From contig NZ_CP079869.1 of assembly GCF_025263265.1 (NCBI RefSeq), positions 4,898,001-4,962,000 on the forward strand: 64,000 bases of DNA. Direction: 5' to 3'. Of this stretch, positions 17,764 to 28,417 are shown in pieces. This DNA comes from Mycobacterium sp. SMC-4. GTDB lineage: Bacteria; Actinomycetota; Actinomycetes; Mycobacteriales; Mycobacteriaceae. The first letter of the stretch is position 1. The number at the start of each line of letters is the position of its first letter. Position numbers and translations under genes: made by a program. The notes beneath the pieces were generated by a model that saw only the letters and a program-made list of their open reading frames with translations, ran no database searches and was not told the origin of the DNA.

Positions 17764-18384
17764 TCAGTCCTCGCCGATGTCGCCGATGTGGTCGCGCAGT
17801 TGCACCTGCCCGTCGGAGAGATGGTAGGTCAGCCCGACGATCGCGACGTCGCCGGCCAAGACGGCCTGGTTGATCACCGTCGACCGGCTCAACAGCTGCT
17901 TGCCGGTCTCTGTGACGTGCCTGGCCTCGAACTCGTCGACCCGGGTCAGCCCGTCGCGACGACCCATCAGGATCGACGGGGTGACGCGTTCCACGACGTC
18001 ACGGATGTACCCGTCGGGCACCGAACCTTGGTCGAGCGCCGAGATGGTCGCCCCGACCGCGCCGCAGCTGTCGTGGCCGAGAACCACGATCAGTGGCACC
18101 CCGAGCACCGCCACTCCGTACTCGATCGATCCGAGCACCGCGCTGTCGATGACGTGCCCGGCGGTGCGCACCACGAACATGTCACCGAGCCCTTGATCGA
18201 AGATGATCTCTGCGGCGACGCGGCTGTCGGAGCACCCGAACACGATGGCCGTCGGCTTCTGCGCCGCGGCCAGACTGGCGCGGTGCTCGATGCTCTGGCT
18301 GGGATGCTCGGCCTTGCCCGCCACGAAGCGCTCGTTACCCTCTCTGAGTGCTTTCCAGGCGGTCAGTGGGCTGGTGTTGGGCAT
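17764..18384 (-). CDS. canB: Beta-class carbonic anhydrase CanB
   Basis: 206-aa zinc enzyme that interconverts CO2 and bicarbonate; orthologue of Rv3588c. Zinc ligands are Cys in FGCSDSRV, then His and Cys in LGHDSCGAV, with the Asp-Arg dyad in CSDSR. ATG 18384 (MPNTSPLTAWKAL) is preferred over ATG 18393 because the tuberculosis enzyme starts MPNT and a CACAAT -10 box lies 7 nt upstream. The promoter is interlocked with that of the divergent mutY. Confidence 0.93.
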   Translation of the reverse strand: MPNTSPLTAWKALREGNERFVAGKAEHPSQSIEHRASLAAAQKPTAIVFGCSDSRVAAEIIFDQGLGDMFVVRTAGHVIDSAVLGSIEYGVAVLGVPLIVVLGHDSCGAVGATISALDQGSVPDGYIRDVVERVTPSILMGRRDGLTRVDEFEARHVTETGKQLLSRSTVINQAVLAGDVAIVGLTYHLSDGQVQLRDHIGDIGED

Positions 18385-18397
18385 ATTCGTCATTGTG
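18382..18397. promoter_or_regulatory. Interlocked canB/mutY bidirectional leaderless promoter
   Basis: CATATTCGTCATTGTG. On the plus strand, CATATT (18382-18387) is the -10 box, 7 nt before GTG 18395 of mutY. On the minus strand, CACAAT (18397-18392) is the -10 box, 7 nt before ATG 18384 of canB. Each start codon therefore lies within the other gene's -10 box. Confidence 0.5.
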
Positions 18398-19285
18398 CAC
18401 GAATGCGCCCCGATGATCGATCCCGAGGAGCTGATCACCTGGTATGACCGCGCGCAGCGCGACCTGCCCTGGCGGCGACCCGAGGTTTCGGCGTGGCAGA
18501 TCCTGGTCAGCGAGTTCATGCTGCAGCAGACGCCGGTCGCCCGCGTCGAGCCGATCTGGCTGGACTGGGTGGCCCGGTGGCCGACCCCGTCTGCGACCGC
18601 CGCCGCCGGGCCCGCCGATGTGCTGCGGGCGTGGGGCAAGCTCGGCTATCCGCGCCGGGCCAAACGGCTCCACGAGTGCGCCACGGTGATCGCCACCGAG
18701 CACGGTGACGTGGTGCCCGACGACGTCGACACCCTGCTGTCACTGCCCGGGATCGGGACCTACACCGCCCGCGCCGTGGCGTGCTTCGCCTACCGCCAGC
18801 GGGTTCCGGTGGTCGACACCAACGTCCGCAGGGTGGTGGCGCGGGTCGTGCACGGGCGCCACGACGCCGGCCCGGCATCGGTGCGCGACCTCGCCGACGT
18901 CGAGGCACTGCTGCCGAAAGACGAATCCGCCCCGGTCTTTTCGATTGCGCTGATGGAGCTGGGCGCCACTGTGTGCACGGCCCGTGGTCCCCGATGCGGC
19001 GTCTGCCCGCTGCGCCATTGCGCCTGGCGCGCAGCGGGTTTCCCGGCCGGCACCGGCGCGGCCAAACGCGTCCAGCGTTACGCCGGCACCGATCGTCAGG
19101 CCCGCGGCCGGCTGCTGGATGTGTTGCGGGCCAGTACGACTCCGGTCACCCGCGAGCAACTGGACCTGGCCTGGACCGTCGACGCCGCCCAGCGTGACCG
19201 CGCGCTGGGCTCGCTGCTCACCGACGGATTGATCGAGCAGACCCCGGCCGGGTTGTTCGCGCTGTGCGGCGAGGGTGAACGCTAA
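18395..19285 (+). CDS. mutY: A/G-specific adenine DNA glycosylase MutY
   Basis: 296-aa base-excision repair enzyme that removes adenine opposite 8-oxoguanine; orthologue of Rv3589c. The catalytic Glu sits in SEFMLQQTPV. The helix-hairpin-helix LPGIGTYTARAVACF is followed by the catalytic Asp in VDTNVRRVV. The iron-sulfur cluster cysteines are C-x6-C-x2-C-x4-C (CTARGPRCGVCPLRHC). The start is uncertain: GTG 18395 fits a leaderless promoter, while ATG 18413 (MIDPEEL) is the conservative choice. The stop overlaps that of convergent glxA-like gene. Confidence 0.92.
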   Translation: MHECAPMIDPEELITWYDRAQRDLPWRRPEVSAWQILVSEFMLQQTPVARVEPIWLDWVARWPTPSATAAAGPADVLRAWGKLGYPRRAKRLHECATVIATEHGDVVPDDVDTLLSLPGIGTYTARAVACFAYRQRVPVVDTNVRRVVARVVHGRHDAGPASVRDLADVEALLPKDESAPVFSIALMELGATVCTARGPRCGVCPLRHCAWRAAGFPAGTGAAKRVQRYAGTDRQARGRLLDVLRASTTPVTREQLDLAWTVDAAQRDRALGSLLTDGLIEQTPAGLFALCGEGER

Positions 19286-20262
19286 GCCGATTCGGCGCAC
19301 TCGGCTTCGGCGCTGACCGCCGCGAATCGTCGGCGGTAGTCCGACGGCGTCACCCCGATGACGCGACGGAAGTGATGGCGCAACAGCGTCGCGGTGCCGA
19401 ATCCGCTCTGTTCGGCAATGCGGTCGATGTCGAGCCTGGTTGCCTCCAGCAGACGCCGGGCGAACAGCACCCGTTGATCGGTGACCCACTGCATCGGGGT
19501 GCGGCCGGTTTCCTCGACGAACCGGCGGGCGAAGGTTCGGCTGGACATGTGCGCGCGCCGCGCCAGCGTGTTCACCGTGTGCGGCTTGTCCAGATTGGCC
19601 AGGATCCAATCGAGTTGCGGTGCAAAATGATCCGAACGGCGCATCGGGATCGGCTGCTCGATGTACTGCCGCTGCCCGCCGTCTCGATGCGGGGGCACCA
19701 CCATCCGGCGCGCGATCTTGTTGGTGACCTCACTGCCCATCTCCCGGCGCACCAGGTGCAGACAGGCGTCGATGCCGGCCGCGGTCCCGGCACTGGTGAT
19801 CAGGTTCCCGTCGTCGACGTAGAGCACGTTGCGGTCGACCTTGGCCGTCGGGTAGCGCCGGGCCAATTCGTCGGCGTGCATCCAGTGGGTGGTGCAGGGC
19901 CGCCCGTCGAGCAGGCCCGCAGCGCCTGCCACGAACGCACCCGAACACACCGTCAAGATGGTCGAGCCCGTCGCAGCGGCCTGCCGCACGGCGTCGAGCG
20001 CGGCGGGCAGATAATCGTTTGAGCCGATCGCCGGGATAGCGACCAGGTCCGCACCGATCAGGTCATCGAGGCCGTGATCGGGGATGAGGGTGGCGCCCAC
20101 CGAGGTCCGAAGCTGTCCGCCCGGTTCTGGCCCGCACACTTTGAATTCGAAGTTCGGCACGCCATCGGCGGAACGATCGATGCCGAACACCTCACAGATC
20201 ACACCGAACTCGAAGACCGCGACGCCGTCGAGCACCAGCGCCGAGACGCTCCTTATCGCCAT
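19282..20262 (-). CDS. GlxA-type transcriptional regulator (DJ-1/PfpI + AraC)
   Basis: 326-aa regulator. The N-terminal DJ-1/PfpI-like sensor domain (about 1-170) includes LTVCSGAFVAGAAGLLDG with the nucleophile-elbow Cys. The C-terminal AraC-type double helix-turn-helix (about 215-315) includes MSSRTFARRFVEETGRTPMQWV and FGTATLLRHHFRRVIGVTPSDYRR. Members often control nearby catabolic genes in response to small metabolites; no obvious target lies beside it. ATG 20262 follows a TAAGAT -10 box by 6 nt. That box reuses the stop codon of the upstream hydrolase gene. Confidence 0.87.
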   Translation of the reverse strand: MAIRSVSALVLDGVAVFEFGVICEVFGIDRSADGVPNFEFKVCGPEPGGQLRTSVGATLIPDHGLDDLIGADLVAIPAIGSNDYLPAALDAVRQAAATGSTILTVCSGAFVAGAAGLLDGRPCTTHWMHADELARRYPTAKVDRNVLYVDDGNLITSAGTAAGIDACLHLVRREMGSEVTNKIARRMVVPPHRDGGQRQYIEQPIPMRRSDHFAPQLDWILANLDKPHTVNTLARRAHMSSRTFARRFVEETGRTPMQWVTDQRVLFARRLLEATRLDIDRIAEQSGFGTATLLRHHFRRVIGVTPSDYRRRFAAVSAEAECAESA

Positions 20263-20268
20263 GGCGGT

Positions 20269-20274
20269 ATCTTA
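20269..20274 (-). promoter_or_regulatory. -10 element of the glxA-like gene
   Basis: TAAGAT on the minus strand, 6 nt before ATG 20262. Its first three bases are the TAA stop codon of the preceding hydrolase gene. Confidence 0.5.
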
Positions 20275-21075
20275 ACGGCACGTGCCGGTGCTGCCACTTG
20301 ATTTCCTTACGCGTGACGGGTCCAACGTCGTGAGGAACGCCTGCACGGCATGCCGATATTTCCCTGGGGCATCGTCGTGGATCAGATGACCGGCGTCGGG
20401 AACGCGGACGTAGGTGGCCCGCTGCCCGGCCTGCTCGGCCATCGTCTGCATCTGCCCCGCCGGCGCCACCGAGTTGCCCGCCTCCAGCAGCAGCACCGGC
20501 GCCGGCACCGCCTGCCACTGCGCCCAGTAGTCGCGCACCCCCCACTGCGCTGCGATCTCGATCCACTTATGCGGATCACCGTGCAGGCGCCACCCGGTCG
20601 TCGTGCGGTCGAAGGCTTCCAGAAAGTAGCGTCCCGCAACCGGGCCGAACTCCTGATAGACCTGTTCGGCCGCGGTGAACTCGACCGGCAGCGCATGCAG
20701 CCACGGCTCCCAGGGCCCGGTGGTGCGGCCCCGGAAATCCGGTGCCATATCCTCGACGACGACGGCGTCCACCAGTTCTGGGTACGCCGCGGCCAGACAC
20801 CACGAATGCAAGGCCCCCATCGAGTGGCCGATCATGGTGGCCGGTTCACCGAGATCGGCCACCGCGTTGCGCAGATCCTCGACGAACCGTTCCGTATTGA
20901 CCGGGTGCTCGTCGCGTACCTCCCGTCCGCGGTGCCACGGCGCATCGTAGGTGTACACCCGCCCCAGCTCGGTCAGCCACGGCAACTGGCGCGACCAGGT
21001 GGAGCCGCGTCCCATCAGACCGTGCACCAGCACCAGCGGGCGGCCGGTGCCACCCCGGGCGGTCAACAGCTGCAT
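20272..21075 (-). CDS. Alpha/beta hydrolase (Rv3591c type)
   Basis: 267-aa soluble alpha/beta-fold hydrolase. The oxyanion region is VHGLMGRGS, the nucleophile elbow is GHSMGALH (Ser near residue 93), and the catalytic His is in DAGHLIHDD near the C-terminus; the acid is likely in LLEAGNSV or nearby. Similarity to Rv3591c extends over the whole length. The substrate is unknown. ATG 21075 gives the homologous N-terminus MQLLTARGG; a GTG about 24 nt upstream is possible. No leaderless -10 box is visible, so the start is less sure than for the neighbours. Confidence 0.82.
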   Translation of the reverse strand: MQLLTARGGTGRPLVLVHGLMGRGSTWSRQLPWLTELGRVYTYDAPWHRGREVRDEHPVNTERFVEDLRNAVADLGEPATMIGHSMGALHSWCLAAAYPELVDAVVVEDMAPDFRGRTTGPWEPWLHALPVEFTAAEQVYQEFGPVAGRYFLEAFDRTTTGWRLHGDPHKWIEIAAQWGVRDYWAQWQAVPAPVLLLEAGNSVAPAGQMQTMAEQAGQRATYVRVPDAGHLIHDDAPGKYRHAVQAFLTTLDPSRVRKSSGSTGTCR

Positions 21076-21114
21076 AGGCTCATCATGGGCGATGGCCACG
21101 TCCGCGACACCCGG

Positions 21115-21120
21115 TAGCCT
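21115..21120 (+). promoter_or_regulatory. -10 element of mhuD (leaderless)
   Basis: TAGCCT, 7 nt before ATG 21128. No IdeR-like iron box is evident in the 52-nt gap. Confidence 0.5.
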
Positions 21121-21127
21121 GAGAACC

Positions 21128-21445
21128 ATGGCTGTTGTCAAGATCAACGCAATCGAGGTCCCGCCCAACGCCGGGCCCGAGTTGGAGAAGCGGTTTGCCC
21201 ACCGCGCTCACGCGGTCGACAACCAACCCGGCTTCCTGGGCTTCCAGCTGCTGCGCCCGGTCAAGGGCGAGGACCGCTATTTCGTGGTGACACAGTGGGA
21301 GTCCGACGAGGCCTTCCAGGCCTGGGCGAACGGGCCCGCGGTCGAGGCACACGCCGGCGAGCGCAAGAACCCCGTGGCCACCGGCGCATCGCTGCTGGAG
21401 TTCGAGGTCGTGCTCGACGTTGCCGGGACCGACAACACGGGCTAG
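21128..21445 (+). CDS. mhuD: Heme-degrading monooxygenase MhuD
   Basis: 105-aa ferredoxin-like dimeric enzyme, orthologue of Rv3592, that opens heme to mycobilin and iron without releasing CO. The key residues known from M. tuberculosis are at the same positions: Asn7, Trp66 and heme-ligating His75. Length and sequence are near-identical in character to the tuberculosis protein across the domain. ATG 21128 is set by the -10 box 7 nt upstream. Its last 26 nt overlap the likely TTG start of lpqF. Confidence 0.95.
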   Translation: MAVVKINAIEVPPNAGPELEKRFAHRAHAVDNQPGFLGFQLLRPVKGEDRYFVVTQWESDEAFQAWANGPAVEAHAGERKNPVATGASLLEFEVVLDVAGTDNTG

Positions 21446-22778
21446 GGCGGGGACGCGACATCGCGCGGCCACGAAATTGGCCGCGCTGGCACTCGTCGCG
21501 GTCCTCGCCGGTGGGTGCACCGCCACCAGGACGGCGCCGGCCGACGGCGCCTACGGCGTGCCCATCGCGATCAACACCCCGCAGGGTCTGCGCGCCAAGC
21601 AGACCATGGACATGCTCAACAGCGACTGGCCGATCGGTGAGGTCGGTATCCGCACTCTGGCCGCCCCGGAGGTCGTCGAACATGTGGGCGTCACGCTGGA
21701 CCGGATGTGGTGGGACCGCCCCTTCACCGTCACCGACGTCGACATCGGCGCAGGCAACGCCACCCTGCGGATCACCACGTCCTACGGGGTCGAGCAGAGC
21801 ATCGACCTGCGCACCGACGACTCCAGCCTGGTCGACCGGTTCGCGGTCAGTCTGGTCAAGCCGGTCATCGAGCAGTTCTCCGACGTCGACGCCCAGCTGA
21901 CCGACTCCGGCGCCCGATACTCCTACCAGGTCGCCAGGGTCGTCGACGGCCGGTGCGAGAAGGTGGCCGGCACCAACACAGACCTGTCGCTGCCGCTGGC
22001 CTCCATCTTCAAGCTCTACGTGCTGCTGGCGGTCGCCGAAGCGGTCAAAACCGGCGACGCACACTGGAACGACTCGCTGACGATCACCGCGAAAGCCAAG
22101 GCCGTCGGGTCCTCCGGGTTCGACCACCTGCCCCCTGGCGCCACCCTCACTGTCCGGCAGGCCGCCCAGCAGATGATCTCGGCCAGCGACAACATGGCCA
22201 CCGATCTGCTCATCGGCCACCTTGGCCCCGGCGCTGTGGAGCGCGCGCTGGTGCTCGCCGGCCACCACGACCCGGCCAGCATGACGCCGTTCCCGACCAT
22301 GCACCAGCTGTTCTCGGTCGGCTGGGGTAAGCCCGACGTGCGCGAACAGTGGAAACAGGCCTCGCCGCAAAAGCGCGCCCAGCTGCTTCAGCAGACCACC
22401 ACCCGGCCCTACGAGCCGGACCCGGAACGCACCCACATGCCGGCCTCTGACATCGGCGCGGAGTGGTACGGCAGCGCCTCGGACATCTGCCGCCTGCACG
22501 CGGCGCTGCAGAAGGCAGCGGTGGGCGAGGCCGCTCCGGTCGTCGACGTCCTCTCGGCGGTCCCCGGCATCGACCTGGACCGCACCATCTGGCCCTACAT
22601 CGGCGCCAAGGCCGGCAATCTGCCCGGCGATCTGACCTTCAGCTGGTATGCCGTCGACCGGACCGGGCAGCCGTGGGTGGTCAGCATGCAGTCCAATTGG
22701 CCGCAGTACCGCAGCCAGACCGCCGCGGCATGGCTGCTGTCGATGGCTGAGCAGATGTTCGCTCTCGTTCAACCCTGA
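21420..22778 (+). CDS. lpqF: Lipoprotein LpqF, class A beta-lactamase-like serine hydrolase
   Basis: 452-aa secreted lipoprotein, orthologue of Rv3593. A signal peptide ends in lipobox LAGGC (Cys near residue 33). The N-terminal domain (about 60-155) resembles an NTF2-like fold. A beta-lactamase-like domain follows with SxxK as SIFK, SDN as SASDNMA and a likely KTG counterpart replaced by KAGNLPG. Such proteins are thought to act on cell-wall or lipid substrates rather than lactams. No ATG or GTG fits, so TTG 21420 inside mhuD is taken as the start; this is uncertain. Confidence 0.8.
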   Translation: MPGPTTRARAGTRHRAATKLAALALVAVLAGGCTATRTAPADGAYGVPIAINTPQGLRAKQTMDMLNSDWPIGEVGIRTLAAPEVVEHVGVTLDRMWWDRPFTVTDVDIGAGNATLRITTSYGVEQSIDLRTDDSSLVDRFAVSLVKPVIEQFSDVDAQLTDSGARYSYQVARVVDGRCEKVAGTNTDLSLPLASIFKLYVLLAVAEAVKTGDAHWNDSLTITAKAKAVGSSGFDHLPPGATLTVRQAAQQMISASDNMATDLLIGHLGPGAVERALVLAGHHDPASMTPFPTMHQLFSVGWGKPDVREQWKQASPQKRAQLLQQTTTRPYEPDPERTHMPASDIGAEWYGSASDICRLHAALQKAAVGEAAPVVDVLSAVPGIDLDRTIWPYIGAKAGNLPGDLTFSWYAVDRTGQPWVVSMQSNWPQYRSQTAAAWLLSMAEQMFALVQP

Positions 22779-22792
22779 CCGTCCCGGGAGAG

Positions 22793-22798
22793 TACGCT
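22793..22798 (+). promoter_or_regulatory. -10 element of the cbiMNQO leader
   Basis: TACGCT, 15 nt after the lpqF stop. It places the 5' end of the transcript near 22805, just before the conserved core of the cobalamin riboswitch. Confidence 0.45.
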
Positions 22799-22802
22799 CC
22801 AC

Positions 22803-22986
22803 CTGCTGCGGTGTACGGGAACCCGGTGTGAGACCGGGGCGGCCCTCGCCACTGTGAACGGGGAGCCGGTGTCCTCCATGCCACTGCCCGCGCTCGACGC
22901 GCGGGTGGGAAGGCGGATACCGGCGCACCGGGCCCCTGAAGGGTGAGCCGGTGGATCCGTGAGCCAGGAGACCGGCCGTGGCACCG
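22803..22986 (+). ncRNA. Cobalamin riboswitch
   Basis: The conserved parts of the cobalamin aptamer occur in order: GGGAACCCGGTGTGAGACCGG (split around 22817-22836), the GCCACTG loop at 22848-22854, GGAAGGCGG near 22908, and the B12 box AGCCAGGAGACCGGCC at 22962-22977. Downstream are cobalt transporter genes, a usual target. High cobalamin would be expected to fold the RNA so that translation of cbiM, 57 nt after the B12 box, is blocked; no intrinsic terminator is seen. Confidence 0.93.
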
Positions 22987-23033
22987 ACACACGATGCCCA
23001 CGAGGTGCTGGGCAGAAAGGCACGGCTATATAC

Positions 23034-23759
23034 ATGCACATCGCAGAGGGTTTCCTGCCCCCGGCGCACGCGTTGGCCTGGACCATCGCGGCGGCGCCGT
23101 TCGTCGTCCACGGGGCCAGACAGGTCGTCGTCACCGTCAAGCGCCACCCGTCGTCGGGTCCGCTGCTGGCAGCGGTCGGCGCGTTCTCCTTCGTCATGTC
23201 GGCGATCAAGTTGCCGTCGGTGACGGGCTCGAGTTCGCACCCGACCGGGACCGGGCTCGGCACGGCGATATTCAGACCACCGGTGATGGCCTTCCTCGGC
23301 ACGGTGGTGCTGCTGTTCCAGGCACTACTGCTGGCGCACGGCGGAATCACCACCCTGGGCGCCAACGCGTTCTCGATGGCGATCGCGGGTCCGTGGGCCG
23401 GCTTCGCCGTGTTCTTCGCGCTGCGCAGAGCCGGGGTCGGTGTGCTGCCGGCGGTGTTCGCCCTGGCGTTCGTGGCCGACCTGGTCACCTACGTCGTCAC
23501 CAGCATCCAACTGGCGCTGGCGTTCCCGGCCGCCGAAGGCGGCATCGCCGAAAGCCTGGTCGAATTCATGGGGGTGTTCGCGATCACCCAGGTTCCGCTG
23601 GCGATCGTCGAAGGCCTCATCACCGTGGGGGTCGTGCGTGTGCTCATGCAGGTCGCGTCGTCGGAGCTGCTGAGCCTGGGATTTCTCAAGGGCCAGGAGG
23701 TGCCCACCGGCGCCGGCGACGAACACAACGGCTCCGAGCGAGAGGTCATCGACCGATGA
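23034..23759 (+). CDS. cbiM: Cobalt ECF transporter substrate-specific component CbiM
   Basis: 241-aa membrane protein, the S-component of a cobalt energy-coupling-factor transporter. It begins MHIAEGFLPP; in CbiM/NikM the free N-terminal amine and His2 coordinate the metal, so ATG 23034 is certain. About six to seven hydrophobic segments follow, with the conserved LPSVTGSSSHPTGTGLG loop near residue 64. A ribosome-binding site (AGAAAGG) lies about 12 nt upstream. First gene of cbiMNQO, under the cobalamin riboswitch. Confidence 0.95.
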   Translation: MHIAEGFLPPAHALAWTIAAAPFVVHGARQVVVTVKRHPSSGPLLAAVGAFSFVMSAIKLPSVTGSSSHPTGTGLGTAIFRPPVMAFLGTVVLLFQALLLAHGGITTLGANAFSMAIAGPWAGFAVFFALRRAGVGVLPAVFALAFVADLVTYVVTSIQLALAFPAAEGGIAESLVEFMGVFAITQVPLAIVEGLITVGVVRVLMQVASSELLSLGFLKGQEVPTGAGDEHNGSEREVIDR

Positions 23760-24100
23760 GTGAACGTCGTAAAAGCTCTGCGGCCCTGCTGGTTTCGGTA
23801 CTGCTCGGCCTCGCCGCGGTGATTGCCGTGGGCTCCCTGCTCCTGGGTTACGCGCGCGATTCGGACGCCGAATTCGGCGGCGCTGACGGCCAGGCTGAAG
23901 AGGTGATCACCGAACTGCACGAAGATTACGAGCCGTGGTTCTCCCCGCTGGTCGGCGAACTGCCTGGCGAGGTCGAGTCCGGTCTGTTCGCGCTGCAGGC
24001 CGGAATCGGTGGCATCGTGCTCGGCGGTGCGATCGGGTGGTACGCCGGTCGCAACCGCGGCCGCAGCGAGGCGAGCGAAAAGGACCGCGGCAGCGACTGA
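23756..24100 (+). CDS. cbiN: Cobalt ECF transporter subunit CbiN
   Basis: 114-aa accessory subunit with two transmembrane helices (about 10-30 and 82-102). Between them is an extracytoplasmic loop carrying the family signature EDYEPWFSP and GEVESGLFALQAG. CbiN feeds cobalt to CbiM. ATG 23756 overlaps the cbiM stop by 4 nt (ATGA). The C-terminus is charged (RGRSEASEKDRG). Confidence 0.88.
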   Translation: MSERRKSSAALLVSVLLGLAAVIAVGSLLLGYARDSDAEFGGADGQAEEVITELHEDYEPWFSPLVGELPGEVESGLFALQAGIGGIVLGGAIGWYAGRNRGRSEASEKDRGSD

Positions 24101-24109
24101 GTCGCACCG

Positions 24110-24856
24110 GTGAACCCCCTCGACCTCAGCGCGGCACGCAATCGGTGGTCAGGTCACCCGGCGGCGGAGAAGCTCGGGCTCTATGGCGGGCTGCTGCTGT
24201 GCGCGATGCTATTGCCACCCCGGACCGGCGCACCGCTGGTGCTGCTGGCCGTCGTGGTGGCCACACTGGCCCTGGCCCGGGTCCCGGCACGCATCTTCTG
24301 GCTGGCGTTACTGGGTCCGGTCGTGTTCATCGCGCTGGGGTCGATTCCGATCGCCGTGAGCCTGCGCGGAGGACCGCATCTGGAGCCCGGCGGGGTGGAC
24401 CTGGCGATCGACACGTCGCTGCGGGCCATCGCCGCGTCCTCGGCGACGATCGGTCTGGCGATGACGACGCTGATGGCAGACCTGCTCGAGCTGGCCCGCA
24501 GGGCCGGTGTGCCGGCTTCCCTGTGCCACGTCGCCGATTTGACCTACCGACTGGTGGGCATCTTGTTCCGGTCGGCCTGGACAGCACGGGAGGCGGTCGG
24601 ACTGCGCCTTGGTCTGCGGGGGCCGCGGGACGCGATCGCGGTGCTCGGCACCCAGTCCGCGCTGATCTTCGTGCGCGGGACCGAACGCGCGCGGGCCATG
24701 TCGGAGGCGATGGCGCTGCGTGCCGAACCCGGCAGGACCGCGGTGCTCACCGCAGACCGACCGCTACGTCCGGCCAGGCTGGCCGCCACCGCAGCGACGC
24801 TGGCCATGATCGCCACGGTTTCTCTGCTGACCTGGAGGATGTGCAAGGGTGCGTGA
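24110..24856 (+). CDS. cbiQ: Cobalt ECF transporter T-component CbiQ
   Basis: 248-aa transmembrane coupling subunit that links CbiM to the ATPase. Four to five hydrophobic segments precede two cytoplasmic coupling helices with Ala-Arg-Gly-like motifs, here ARSRAGV-type LARRAGVPAS near residue 125 and ERARAMSEAMALRA near 195. GTG 24110 begins 9 nt after cbiN. Its 3' end overlaps cbiO by 8 nt. Confidence 0.88.
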   Translation: MNPLDLSAARNRWSGHPAAEKLGLYGGLLLCAMLLPPRTGAPLVLLAVVVATLALARVPARIFWLALLGPVVFIALGSIPIAVSLRGGPHLEPGGVDLAIDTSLRAIAASSATIGLAMTTLMADLLELARRAGVPASLCHVADLTYRLVGILFRSAWTAREAVGLRLGLRGPRDAIAVLGTQSALIFVRGTERARAMSEAMALRAEPGRTAVLTADRPLRPARLAATAATLAMIATVSLLTWRMCKGA

Positions 24857-25640
24857 CGAGACCGTGGTCCTGGGACTGCGCAACGTCGGTTTCGGCTACC
24901 CGCGGGGACCGCGGGTACTCGACGGCGTGGACCTGTCGCTACGGGCGGGTGAGCGAATCACGTTGCTGGGGGCCAACGGCTCCGGCAAGACGACGTTGCT
25001 ACGGATCCTGGTGGGCTTGACGAAGCCGACCACCGGCGCGGTGTATCTGGACGGCGCGGCGCTGACCGGTTCACGGGCCGATCGCACCCGCCTGCGCACC
25101 CGGGTACAGATGGTGCTGCAGGAACCCGACGACCAGATCGTGGGCGCGACCGTGCGGGCCGACGTCTCGTTCGGCCCGGCCAATCTCGGCCTGACCCGGA
25201 CCCAGGTTCAGGCTCGGGTCAATGCGGCGATGGCCGCGCTGGACATCACCGACCTCGCCGAGCGCACACCCAACCACCTGTCGTTCGGTCAGCGTAAGCG
25301 GGTCGCAATCGCCGGTGCGGTGGCAATGCACCCGCGGGTGCTGCTGCTCGACGAGGCGACCGCGGGCCTGGATCCGCGGGCGGTCCAGGACCTCCTGGCC
25401 ACCCTGACCGCACTGTCGGAGAGCGGTACCACGGTCGTGCTGGCCACCCACGACGTCGACACCGCGTGGACCTGGTCGCAGGAAACCCTGGTGCTGCGCG
25501 ACCGATCGGTGCAGCGCGGACCCACTCACGACCTGCTGGTCGACGATGAGTTGCTCACCGGTGCGCGCCTCACCCTCGCCTGGGGGGCGGCGGTGTCACG
25601 CAAACTGCACCGGACGGTGCTGCGACCCGACGAGATCTGA
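24849..25640 (+). CDS. cbiO: Cobalt ECF transporter ATPase CbiO
   Basis: 263-aa ABC ATPase. Walker A is GANGSGKTT (near residue 38), the Q-loop is MVLQEPDDQ, the ABC signature is LSFGQRKRVAIAG, and Walker B is VLLLDEATAGLD followed by the His switch in ATHD. It uses the variant ECF-type signature rather than LSGGQ. GTG 24849 lies inside the end of cbiQ. The gene ends 8 nt from the stop of convergent clpC1. Confidence 0.93.
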   Translation: MRDETVVLGLRNVGFGYPRGPRVLDGVDLSLRAGERITLLGANGSGKTTLLRILVGLTKPTTGAVYLDGAALTGSRADRTRLRTRVQMVLQEPDDQIVGATVRADVSFGPANLGLTRTQVQARVNAAMAALDITDLAERTPNHLSFGQRKRVAIAGAVAMHPRVLLLDEATAGLDPRAVQDLLATLTALSESGTTVVLATHDVDTAWTWSQETLVLRDRSVQRGPTHDLLVDDELLTGARLTLAWGAAVSRKLHRTVLRPDEI

Positions 25641-25648
25641 CGCGCGGT

Positions 25649-28174
<2,526 letters not shown>

Positions 28175-28245
28175 CCGTGGTTACCTGCTCTCCATCGCAT
28201 ATGTCGGTGCGCTACCTCTGGAGGCCCTTTGCACACCTGCCGTCC

Positions 28246-28251
28246 ACTCTA
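28246..28251 (-). promoter_or_regulatory. Candidate -10 element of clpC1
   Basis: TAGAGT on the minus strand would give a leader of about 65 nt. The remaining gap between clpC1 and lsr2 (to 28417) shows no further feature I can support. Confidence 0.35.
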
Positions 28252-28417
28252 GTGGGCAGCAGCACCGGGCGTCCCGCCTGCCGGTCCGTTATTCGCGTGA
28301 CACAGTCATGACAATCGGGCCATTACCCGGCACTGTCAGGACCAACGCCGGAGGCAAGAAATTCGTTTCCTTATCCGAGGGTAGGAAATTCGCCGGTAGC
28401 GAACGGATGGATGGCGC

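Noticed and set aside
21261..23240. A 659-codon frame antisense to lpqF and through the cobalamin riboswitch
   Set aside because: It crosses a structured RNA and an intact lipoprotein gene on the other strand; composition is typical of shadows.
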